Shown here: piece by piece, positions 7,415-17,445 of the stretch
Layout of the letters: each line of letters starts with the position of its first letter
Position numbering within the stretch: the first letter of the stretch is position 1
From: Betaproteobacteria bacterium
Lineage (GTDB): Bacteria > Pseudomonadota > Gammaproteobacteria > Burkholderiales > Usitatibacteraceae
Reading direction: 5' to 3'
Length of the DNA: 64,000 nucleotides
NCBI GenBank assembly: GCA_016720925.1
Contig: JADKJR010000006.1
Coordinates: 248,001 to 312,000 of the forward strand
Notes under the pieces: model-generated
Told to the model about the DNA's origin: nothing
The model's database searches: none
What the model saw: the letters and a program-made list of their open reading frames with translations, nothing else
Made by a program: the position numbers and the translations under genes

Positions 7415-9919
7415 CTAGAACAATTCATAACGCACGCCAAAATAGAAGAATCCTGAATTAATGGTGGCATTGTTTGTGGTGCCCTGATTCGTCGAACGCT
7501 CTAATAGACCTTCCCCCAGAACACTAGTTCGCTTGGAAAAGTTGTACGTGCCCCGCAGCCCCGGCGAAATCCGCGTCAGTTTGGAACCCTCGTCATCTCG
7601 CTGCGTATACCAGCGCAGGGATGGTTCCAGGGTGATCTTGTTGTCATTAAAACCAGTCAGGTTGTTGTACGACAACTGAACACCACGAAAGAGAGGTGTC
7701 GACAAATAGCTCAGGTTGAAGTTATTGATATCGCGCTTGGAATAAAGATTCGAGCCGGTAAGTTGCATCGATAGCCCGGTCTGGGCGCCCGTTGCAGGCG
7801 TTGCATCAAAGTTGCCCACGGCGGGTAGCGCACCGATATCACTGGCCCGGAGATCCCCCGTTAGCTGCCATTTTGCGCTAATGGGTCTCGAAACACTGAA
7901 TAGCGCTTGGCGCGCCTTCGCGGTGGTCCCTAACGCCGCCGTCCTGATTTCTTCCAGGCTTTGCATTTGCAACAATGTTCTCAACGAGGCCGCTCCAGAG
8001 CTGATCAGGGCGTTGGTCATTTGCAAAGAAGGTGCCTTTCGGGAATCCAGCAAGATCGTGTAGGTTGTCTGTCCACCGCCTTGAAGTGAACCTTGCAGCG
8101 ACACCGCATTCACCGCGCGAAACAGTTGATCGTAGTCCAACAATGCGTACATGGACCCACGCTCATTTGAATAACGCGCCTCGGCGCCGATTGCGCGGCG
8201 ATTGGCAATTGTTTGCGTCCTCTGCTCAATGATGTAAATGTCGCCACTTAGATTTTCCGTGATGGCGTCAGCTTCAATCATTCCGGCGAACAAGGTCTCC
8301 GCGGGTGCAGTGACCAGCGGGTTGGCAGGTACGCCACCCATCAAGCTCAAGCGAAGACTCGGACGCACCGGATAGGTCAACGAAACGCCGTCGAAAATAC
8401 CAAGCAGTCCGCCATTGATGGGCGATTGCCGGCCAAATCGGACTGCAAGTCCGCTGGCTTTCTGACGGTAATCCACGTACGCCGCATTCAGCACGCTGGT
8501 ATTGTGTGAGGTCGCCGTCAGGTTTGCCGACCCGGTCCCTCTGAGCACGGCCCGGATATCTGACGCTTCCGTGGTATATCTCGCGCCGAGATCAACGTTG
8601 GTTACCAGCGCGGATTCCGTAGTCTTGCTCAAGGTCGATTGATCAATTCCGGCGGCCAGGTTCACCAGCGACTGGCTGCGGGATTTGCCGCCGAAGTAAT
8701 ACTGTGCGATGTTGCCGTTGTATTTGACTTCGGGTTTTTTCGCCTGTTCCGTTCGGGCAACTTCTGATGGGGCGCCAGGTTTGATTGAGCCGGCGTTCAT
8801 CGAAGCAAGCCGCCGCGCAACACGCTGCGCACCATCGCCACCCTCAAAGAGCTTCAGGTACAGCTCATATTCGACCCTCGCGCGGGCAAGATTACCCGCA
8901 CGCTCCCATGCGATGCCGATCATTTCCTGCGCATCTTGCGTCGCCGAATTGGGGGGCAGCAGCAATAGCTGATTGAGTTTGCTGATAGCCGTTTCCGTGT
9001 TCTCCTTGCTGACAGCCTCCTTGGCTGCCGCCAGCAACTCGGTAGCTTTGGCCTCAATTTCGGCGGAAGCCGCCGACATCGGTGGTATATCCCGTGCCGT
9101 TTCTTCCAGCTTTTCTGCGATTTTCTTATCAGCCGGCGATGCCAAAGGTTGCACGGGCTGACTCGGCGCCGCAGTTGCCACGGCCGGTTTCTTGTCGAGC
9201 TGAACCGACGCTGATTTCAACGTTTCTGCACGTCGCCGGGACAAATCCACCACAACGGCTTTTGGAAATCGCTCCAGAAGTGACTTGCGCGCCGTTTCGG
9301 CATCGGCTTCCGATGAAAAATAGCCAAGATTGAGTTCAAACGAGCTGACACCATCGACAACTGAACGCGTGTCAAAAACTTCGTAATTCTGAAACCTGGC
9401 GGGCACTGCCGGGACTCTATCCATTGCGCTCGATGGTCCGCTGGCCAACTTGACCGCGTAACGCTGTTCGGACACTTGTGCGACCGGCTGCGTTCTTGCC
9501 TTGCCGACAAGCAAGATGTCAATGGTTCTCGGGTTCGCTCCTTGCCGCGCTCGTACCTGAGTGAGTTCGCTGATCTGCATCGTCATTTGCCGTGTTCGCA
9601 CATTCGGCGCGGCGTTCAGGACCAGCGTGAACTCTGGCGATGTCGCGGTTGCCGGCACGCGTCGCGACTCCGCGGTCCGTTGTTTGAGGCTCGTCTCGTC
9701 CGCCGTCAGTAGTTCAACCTGGAATTGAACGAACTGCGTGGGGGTAGCGGGGGATTGCTGAACCAGTCTCACGGATCCGGAAAAACTGACGTGCGCAACC
9801 ACGTCATTGCCTTGGACCGTTACGGTTACATCGTCGAGGGTTTGTGCGAAGACCTGTTGCGTCAGCGCAGCGAAAACGCCGGCGAGCAGCCAGCGTCCGA
9901 TCGCGTATCTACTTTGCAT
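7415..9919 (-). CDS. outer-membrane beta-barrel protein with AMIN-like, SPOR-like and TPR regions
   Basis: 834 residues from the ATG at 9919, which has a purine-rich site (AGGAAGCAGG) and a signal peptide ending VFAQ; an earlier in-frame start at 10027 would put 36 polar residues in front of it. After cleavage there is a beta-rich AMIN-like region (about 27-145), a SPOR-like segment (about 190-245, FELNLGYFSSEADAETARKS), helical TPR-like repeats (about 300-400), and a long beta-strand-rich C-terminal half ending in FYFGVRYELF. A terminal aromatic residue on an amphipathic strand is the usual signal for BAM-dependent insertion. It is the nearest gene downstream of the giant cytochrome and could be its porin or secretion partner (inference). 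A PgaA-like exporter is an alternative. Confidence 0.7.
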   Translation of the reverse strand: MQSRYAIGRWLLAGVFAALTQQVFAQTLDDVTVTVQGNDVVAHVSFSGSVRLVQQSPATPTQFVQFQVELLTADETSLKQRTAESRRVPATATSPEFTLVLNAAPNVRTRQMTMQISELTQVRARQGANPRTIDILLVGKARTQPVAQVSEQRYAVKLASGPSSAMDRVPAVPARFQNYEVFDTRSVVDGVSSFELNLGYFSSEADAETARKSLLERFPKAVVVDLSRRRAETLKSASVQLDKKPAVATAAPSQPVQPLASPADKKIAEKLEETARDIPPMSAASAEIEAKATELLAAAKEAVSKENTETAISKLNQLLLLPPNSATQDAQEMIGIAWERAGNLARARVEYELYLKLFEGGDGAQRVARRLASMNAGSIKPGAPSEVARTEQAKKPEVKYNGNIAQYYFGGKSRSQSLVNLAAGIDQSTLSKTTESALVTNVDLGARYTTEASDIRAVLRGTGSANLTATSHNTSVLNAAYVDYRQKASGLAVRFGRQSPINGGLLGIFDGVSLTYPVRPSLRLSLMGGVPANPLVTAPAETLFAGMIEADAITENLSGDIYIIEQRTQTIANRRAIGAEARYSNERGSMYALLDYDQLFRAVNAVSLQGSLQGGGQTTYTILLDSRKAPSLQMTNALISSGAASLRTLLQMQSLEEIRTAALGTTAKARQALFSVSRPISAKWQLTGDLRASDIGALPAVGNFDATPATGAQTGLSMQLTGSNLYSKRDINNFNLSYLSTPLFRGVQLSYNNLTGFNDNKITLEPSLRWYTQRDDEGSKLTRISPGLRGTYNFSKRTSVLGEGLLERSTNQGTTNNATINSGFFYFGVRYELF

Positions 9920-10141
9920 GATTACCTGCTTCCTCTTATTGCCACGGTCGACGGCCGGGCCTTCGTTAGGGAACGCCTGATCAAGTCTTTCGGCAGTCCC
10001 GGGACCAACAATACACCCTGTTTCCATGCGTTCCGAGTCTGCCGACCCTCATCCAGATTTGACGAAATCAGATCTTCCTTTGATATTAACTTTGGTATCG
10101 GGTTCGGCACAACCCCAAGTTTCGCCGATCGACTTTGCCGC

Positions 10142-13100
10142 TCATGGACCTGGACGGAATGGAAGCTTGGGCCGGTTGTTCCCCCGCATTTGCCGCGGAA
10201 TCATTTCGCCATTGGTGATGTGGCAGCTCACGCACGTATTCTTGTCCACCTGAGGCTGGTAGAGAGGTGACAAGTGCGAGTAGGAAACCGGTACCCACGC
10301 AACTGTTCGGTGACATGAGTCACATGATTTGGCGGTCACAAAATGCCTGCCGGTCTTGCCCGTCGCCGCAGCATTGTTGTGACAGACCTGGCACTGACCC
10401 GGCAGGACACCCTGGTGGCTGAACTGTGCCGGCTTCCATGCCGTCGTGCGGTGACACGCGTCGCAAGACAAGCGTGTTTGCAGATGTTTGGCCGGCATTC
10501 CCGTCGCTGTTTGTGCGTTGTGGCAGGTTCCGCATTCCCCTGGCAATACACCCGCGTGACTGAATGCTGGCAAGTCACCCTGGAGCATTGATGAGCCCAA
10601 TCTGCCACCCGGCAGAAAACGCTGGTTCATCGAATTCTGCGCACCACGCATTACGGGACGAACTCTCGCTGCAGCGCCACTCCACTTGGTGTACACCTTG
10701 GTATGACAAGCGATGCAGTCCTGACCCGCTTTACGGCCCTCGTGACCAACACCTCGGGTCACGATTGTTACGCCGTACCATTTATAGCCGCCTTCATGAC
10801 AATCAATACAAGGTGTGCCCACGGCGACGTGCGCTGGCGTATTTCCCTTCATGTTCATGCCCGCAAAGGAGGTGAACACATTGGCTTTGTGGCAGATTTC
10901 GCACGCAATCGTTCCCGTTGGAACGTGGGTTGATGACGACGGCGCGGTTGGCGACCCGCCGGCGGCCAACGGCATTGCCATCGGCTGATAGGTCATCGGT
11001 GGCGGCGACGGGCAGTTAGCTTGCGTTGTGCAGCCGGCGAACGGTCCTGCGCCTGCCCCCTTGGAATGGCAAGTGATACAGCCGCTTGTTATTCCGGCAT
11101 GCATTGCCGTGTTGCTGGCAAGTCCGGCAATCGAGAAGTCACCGTTAACGATGTGACAGGTTGCACAGGTTCCATTTGTCGGTATATGTCCCACCGGCTT
11201 CGCAGCGCCAGAGAAATAGTTGGTTCCCGTGTGGCATTGCGAGCAATCACCGGTGCTTGGGTGAGCCGCATCAGCGATGTTGTGGGTGCTTGCCGCCGCC
11301 TTGGGCCGGCTGTGGAAGCCCGTGTACTGCGCGCCGCTGACCAAGGTTGTCGGCGCAATCGGGTAAGCGTTCATGCCCATCCAGACATAGTTCGTGTCAT
11401 GACAACTCGAACAGCCACCAGTGATGCCGGCGTGAATCTGCGCGGATGTCGGTGCGGGTGTCGCGAACAGCGTGCCTGGCGCGGTCTTCGTCGCCGAGGC
11501 CGGAATCAACCCTGCAGGCGTCGTACCCAAGTGACACGCTTCACACGTTGTCGATGACGGGATGTGCGCACTGGCGCCAACCGGCGAGGTCGGCGGCATC
11601 ACCACAATCCGGCTCACCCCGGCAAAGCTGCTGCCGGTGATACTGGGGCCGTGACAGGTGTCGCACTTGTTCGTGATCCCGGTGTGACTCATGCGGGAGT
11701 TGCTGAACTTGGCGCCATTGCCCACCGGTGTGGTGGTAACGCTCGACCCCGGACCGACGTGGCAGACCTCGCAGGCTGTCGTTATCGGCATGTGGTTGCT
11801 TGGCGGGCCGACGATGCTGAAGTTGGCCGATGGTATTGCAAAGCCCGCTACGACGCTTGCGGCATGACACTGCGCGCAGTTGGTCGTGGTACTCGGCGCA
11901 TACGTGTGTATGTTGAGCAGCGTTGGCATCACCGCATAGTCGCTCGACGTATGACAAGAAGAGCATTGTGCCGTGGCCGCGTACGGGATGTGATTGGCTG
12001 GTTTGTCCTGCGCCGAAAAGAAGTTGGTGCCGCTATGGCACTGTGAGCAGTCGCCGGCACTCGGATGCGCCGCATCCGCAATGTTGAAGGTTCCCGCCGC
12101 CGCTTTTGGCCGGCTGTGGAAGCCTTTGTACTGTGCGCCGGTAGTCTTCACGGTCGGCGCAATCGGATAGGCATTCATGCCCATCCAGACGTAGTTCGTG
12201 TCGTGACAACTCGAACAGCCACCAGTGATGCCGGCGTGAATCTGCGCGGATGTCGGTGCGGGTGTCGCGAACAGCGTGCCTGGCGCGGTCTTCGTCGCCG
12301 AGGCCGGAATCAACCCTGCAGGCGTCGTACCCAAGTGACACGCTTCACACGTTGTCGATGACGGGATGTGCGCACTGGCGCCAACCGGCGAGGTCGGCGG
12401 CATCACCACAATCCGGCTCACCCCGGCAAAGCTGCTGCCGGTGATACTGGGGCCGTGACAGGTGTCGCACTTGTTCGTGATCCCGGTGTGACTCATGCGG
12501 GAGTTGCTGAACTTGGCGCCATTGCCCACCGGTGTGGTGGTAACGCTCGACCCCGGACCGACGTGGCAGACCTCGCAGGCTGTCGTTATCGGCATGTGGT
12601 TGCTTGGCGGGCCGACGATGCTGAAGTTGGCGGATGGTATTGCAAAGCCCGCTACGACGCTTGCGGCATGACACTGCGCGCAGTTGGTCGTGGTACTCGG
12701 CGCATACGTGTGTATGTTGAGCAGCGTTGGCATCACCGCATAGTCGCTCGACGTATGACAAGAAGAGCATTGTGCCGTGGCCGCGTACGGGATGTGGTTG
12801 GCTGGTTTGTCCTGCGCCGAGAAGAAGTTGGTGCCGCTATGGCACTGTGAGCAATCGCCGGCGCTCGGATGCGCCGCATCCGCAATGTTGAAGGTTCCCG
12901 CCGCCGCTTTTGGCCGGCTGTGGAAGCCTTTGTACTGTGCGCCGGTAGTCTTCACGGTCGGCGCAATCGGGTAAGCGTTCATGCCCATCCAGACATAGTT
13001 CGTGTCATGACAACTCGAACAGCCACCAGTGATGCCGGCGTGAATCTGCGCGGATGTCGGTGCGGGTGTCGCGAACAGCGTGCCCGGCGCGGTCTTCGTC

Positions 13101-16100
13101 GCCGAGGCCGGAATCAACCCTGCAGGCGTCGTACCCAGGTGACACGCTTCACGTTGTCGATGACGGGATGTGCGCACTGGCGCCAACCGGCGAGGTCGGC
13201 GGCATCACCACAATCCGGCTCACCCCGGCAAAGCTGCTGCCGGTGATACTGGGGCCGTGACAGGTGTCGCACTTGTTCGTGATCCCGGTGTGACTCATGC
13301 GGGAGTTGCTGAACTTGGCGCCATTGCCCACCGGTGTGGTGGTAACGCTCGACCCCGGACCGACGTGGCAGACCTCGCAGGCTGTCGTTATCGGCATGTG
13401 GTTGCTTGGCGGGCCGACGATGCTGAAGTTGGCGGCCGGTATCGCAAACCCTGCCACGACATTCGCGCCATGGCATTGCGCGCAGTTGCTAGTGGTGCTT
13501 GGCGCGTTGGCGTGAATGTTCAATAACGTCGGCATTGCCCTGTAGTCGCTTGATGTGTGGCACGCGGAACATTGTGCTGTGGCCGAAGTCGGGATGTGGT
13601 TGCTGGGTTTTATTTCGCCGGCGAAGAAACTCGTTCCCGCGTGGCATTGAGAACAGTCGCCATTGCTTGGATGTGAGGCGTCGGCAATGTTAAAGGTACC
13701 TGCCGCTGCCTTGGGCCGGCTGTGGAAACCCTTGTATTGCGCGCCGCTGGTCAGAGTTGTCGGCGAGATCGGGTAGGCACTCATGCCCATCCAGACGTAG
13801 TTCGTGTCGTGACAACTCGAACAGCCGCCAGTGATGCCGGCGTGAATCTGCGCGGATGTCGGTGCGGGTGTCGCGAACAGCGTGCCCGGCGCGGTCTTGG
13901 TCGCCGAGGCCGGGATCAGGCCTGCAGGCGTCGTGCCCAGGTGACACGCTTCACACGTCGTCGATGACGGGATGTGCGCACTGGCGCCAACCGGCGAGGT
14001 CGGCGGCATGACCACAATCCGGCTCACCCCGGCAAAGCTGCTGCCGGTAATGCTGGGTCCATGACAGGTGTCGCACTTGTTCGTGATTCCCGCGTGGCTC
14101 ATGCGGGAGTTGCTGAACTTGGCGCCATTGCCGACCGGTGTGGTGGTAACGCTCGACCCCGGACCGACGTGGCAAACCTCGCAGGCCGTCGTTATCGGCA
14201 TGTGGTTGCTTGGCGGGCCGACGATGCTGAAGTTGGCGGCCGGTATCGCAAACCCTGCCACGACATTCGCGCCATGGCATTGCGCGCAGTTGCTGGTGGT
14301 GCTTGGCGCGTTGGCGTGAATGCTGGCCAGCGTTGGCATCACCGCATAGTCGCTCGAGGTGTGGCATGCGGAACATTGTGCCGTGGCCGCGTACGGGATG
14401 TGATTGGCTGGTTTGTCCTGCGCCGAGAAGAAGTTGGTGCCGCTATGGCACTGTGAGCAGTCGCCGGCACTCGGATGCGCCGCATCCGCAATGTTGAAGG
14501 TTCCCGCTGCCGCTTTTGGCCGGCTGTGGAAGCCCTTGTACTGTGCACCAGTCGTCTTCACGGTCGGCGCAATCGGATAGGCATTCATTCCCATCCAGAC
14601 GTAGTTGGTATCGTGACAACTCGAGCAGCTGCCAGTAACCCCCGTGTGAATCTGCGCGGAGGTGGGCGCAGGCGTCGCGAATAGCGTGCCCGGGGCCGTC
14701 TTCGTTGCCGAGGCTGCAATCAAGCCCGCAGGTGTCGTGCCGAGGTGACAGGTTTCGCAAGTCGTACTCGACGGGATGTGCGAGCTGGCACCGACAGGCG
14801 AAGTGGGCGGCATCACCACAATATTGCTGATTCCCGCAAAGCTGCTGCCGGTGATGCTGGGGCCGTGACAGGTGTCGCACTTGTTCGTGATCCCGGTGTG
14901 GCTCATCCGGGAGTTACTGAACTTGGCGCCGTTGCCCACAGGTGTGGCGGTGATGCTCGAACCCGCCCCCACGTGGCAAACTTCACACCCGGTTGAGATG
15001 GGCATGTGGTTGCTTGGCGGGCCGACGATACTGAAGTTAGCTGCAGGAATCGCAAAGCCCGCCACCACGTTCGCGCCATGACACTGCGCACAATTGCTGG
15101 TGGTGCTCGGCGCGTTGGCGTGAATGTTCGCAAGCGTTGGCATCACTGCGTAGTCGCTTGATGTGTGGCAGGCGGAGCACTGTGCTGCAGCCGAGGTCGG
15201 TATGTGATTCGCTGGCTTGTCCAAAGCCGAAAAGTAGTTGGTGTTGCCATGACATTGCGAGCAGTCACCGGCGCTCGGGTGCGATGCATCCGCTACGTTG
15301 AAGGTCCCCGCCGCCGCCTTGGGCCGGGTGTGGAAGCCGTTGTATTGCGCGCCCGCCGTCTTGATTGTCGGCGCGATCGGGTAGGCATTCATCCCCATCC
15401 AGACGTAGTTCGTGTCGTGACAACTCGAGCAGCCGCCAGTAATTCCTGTGTGGATCTGCGCGGATGTCGGTGCGGGTGTCGCGAACAGCGTACCCGGAGC
15501 GGTCTTTGTCGCCGAGGCTGCGATCAATCCAACCGGTGCCGAACCCAGGTGACAGGTTTCGCACGTCGTACTTGACGGAATGTGCGCGCTGGCGCCTACC
15601 GGCGAAGTGGGTGGCATCACCACAATATTGGCGATCCCCGCAAAGCTGCTCCCGCTGATGCTCGGGCCGTGACAGGCGGCGCAATTGCTGGTGATTCCCG
15701 CGTGATTCATCCGGGAGCCGCTGAATCTGGCGCCGTTGCCCACCGGCGTGGCTGCGATGCTCGAGCCCGAACCTACGTGGCATGTTTCGCACCCAGTCGA
15801 AATGGGCATATGGTTGCCGGGAGGACCGACGATGCTGAAGTTGGCAGCCGGAATCGCAAATCCCGCCACCACGTTGGCGCCATGACACTGCGCACAATTG
15901 TTCGTGGTGCTTGGCGCGTTCGCGTGAATGTTGGCCAGTGTCGGGATCACCCTGAAGTCGCTTGATGTGTGGCAAGCGTTACATTGCGCCGTCGCCGCCG
16001 TCGGGATGTGGTTGGCCGGTTTGATCTCTTCACCGGAAAAATAGCCGAAGCCACTATGACATTGCGAGCAGTCACCGGAACTCGGGTGAGCAGCATCTGC

Positions 16101-17174
16101 AACGTTGTAGGGACCCGCCGCGGCCTGCGGCCGTGTGTGGAAACCCCTGTACTCAGCTTTGGAAATTACGGTACTGGGAGATATCGGGTAATTCGAAACT
16201 CCCATCCACACGAAGTTGGTGTCATGGCAACTGGAACAACCACTGGACACTCCAGCGTGGATCTGTGCGCTGGTCGGTGCGGGCGATGCAAAGCCGCTGC
16301 CGGGTGCCATACGGCTGGCGTTTGCATCAATTGGACCTGCAGGCATTGATCCCAAGTGGCAGTTCTCGCACGTGGTCGATGACGGTATATGCGAATTCAG
16401 CCCGGCGGGTGAGGTCGGTGGCATGACGACGATGCTGCTTATTCCTGCAAACGTGGATCCAGTGATCGAGGGGCCGTGGCAATCCGCGCATCCACTTGAC
16501 ATGCCGGCGTGGTCCATTTTCCCGCCCGCAAAACTTGTGAAGCCGGTAAGCGTCGAGGCCACATGGCACGAACCACACATTGCCGGGTTGGTGCGGGGAA
16601 TATGGTTCGCAGGTGTACCCAATGCTTTTTCGCCATTGTGGCAAGTGGCACAGGTGCTCGTGTCACCGCGCAGCGTCGAATGATTGAATCCTTTCGCGGG
16701 CGTGAATGCGATGGTTGAATGACATACATCGCACGACAAATTGGTTTCAATATGATTCTGGGATTGTCCTTTTGCCCGTGTGCCATCGTGGCAGGTTCCG
16801 CAGGTGCCCGGCATGACATTCACGTGACTGAAAAGCACCGCTGAAAAGGAGCTGACGTTGTGGCAAGATTCGCAACCGGTGCTAACGCGCATATGCGAGT
16901 ACGGCATGGCGACGGCGCCACGCTGATTGTTCACCGCATGGCAAATGGCGCAATCACGGGGGGTCGACTTGAAAATTCCCTTGATATGGCAGGACTCACA
17001 GCGTACGCGTTCATGCGCACCCAAAAGCTGGAAAGTAGTCGCGGCATGATCAAATCCGGCATTGGTCTGGGCCGTCGCAGCGGGCATGCCAAGCATCAGG
17101 ACCGTGCTCATCAGCATCAGTGCAACCGCACGAATCCTGAGGCACACCGATTGGAATTTAATTTTATTTATCAT
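10142..17174 (-). CDS. giant multihaem c-type cytochrome, 63 CxxCH motifs, frameshifted
   Basis: The gene reads from an ATG at 17174 (AAGG eight bases upstream, signal peptide ending AATAQ) to a stop at 10142, but a TGA at 13149-13151 interrupts it. Compared with the sister repeats, two bases (AC) are missing at about 13151; restoring them gives one product of about 2344 residues. I count 8 CxxCH motifs in the N-terminal part, 7 in each of six repeat units (A-F), and 13 in the partial unit G plus tail, 63 in all. The deletion destroys the first Cys of motif 37. No lipobox or membrane anchor was seen, so the product is periplasmic or secreted. Axial-ligand histidines are abundant between motifs. 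Such proteins act as multi-haem wires; the electron donor and acceptor are unknown. If the indel is real, the gene would yield a 36-haem N-terminal fragment. Confidence 0.9.
11546..16371 (-). repeat. tandem 804-bp coding repeats (268 residues each) in giant cytochrome
   Basis: Anchoring on the codon for the first Cys of each STTCExCH motif, unit boundaries fall near 16371, 15565, 14761, 13957, 13153, 12349 and 11545. That gives six full units (A-F) with the truncated seventh (G) continuing below 11545. Each full unit carries seven haem motifs in the order CExCH, CSSCH, CSQCH, C(S/N)xCH, CAQCH, CExCH, C(D/A)xCH. Units E and F are nearly identical at the DNA level, D and C close, B and A more diverged, suggesting expansion from the C-terminal side. 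Unit E is two bases short. Confidence 0.92.
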
Positions 17175-17255
17175 GGCGGTTACCTTGGTATGAACTGCGA
17201 CATGCAAATTGAATTCCCTCACTTGTCGCGCGTTCGAGCTGAAAATTGCGCTGCA

Positions 17256-17283
17256 CCCTGAAGTGCGGTTTCACTATTCAGGG
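17256..17283 (-). other. hairpin between the two multihaem cytochrome genes
   Basis: CCCTGAA (17256-17262) is complementary to TTCAGGG (17277-17283), and the stem extends inward through GTG/CAC with a two-base bulge. No T-run follows on the minus strand, so it is not a standard intrinsic terminator; an mRNA-processing or stability element is possible. The rest of the 271-base gap (17175-17445) shows nothing I can name. Confidence 0.4.
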
Positions 17284-17445
17284 CCTAGAGAATGAAGGGT
17301 AAGACACGACTTGGCAGCTTTGAGTCTGTCGGCAGATGCCGCCAGCTCGAACGCCTGTGTAAGCAATTTACACACTTGGCACTTAGTGTCGCCCAGTTCC
17401 AAATGATTTGCAATATGGGTTTTGTCGCCAAATGGAGACAAAAAA

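Noticed and set aside
10142..13186. Second half of the giant cytochrome as a separate gene starting MAPVRTSRH
   Set aside because: The first dozen residues are out-of-frame translation of the repeat; there is no signal peptide or ribosome site, and the sister repeats read straight through.
11021..14456. Many long open frames on the opposite strand of the cytochrome repeats (such as 11564-12046 and 12368-12850)
   Set aside because: They recur once per repeat unit as mirror translations of the same coding DNA and show no protein-like features.
11546..16371. CRISPR-like or satellite repeat array
   Set aside because: The 804-bp periodicity is coding, in frame, and preserves seven CxxCH motifs per unit; there are no spacers.
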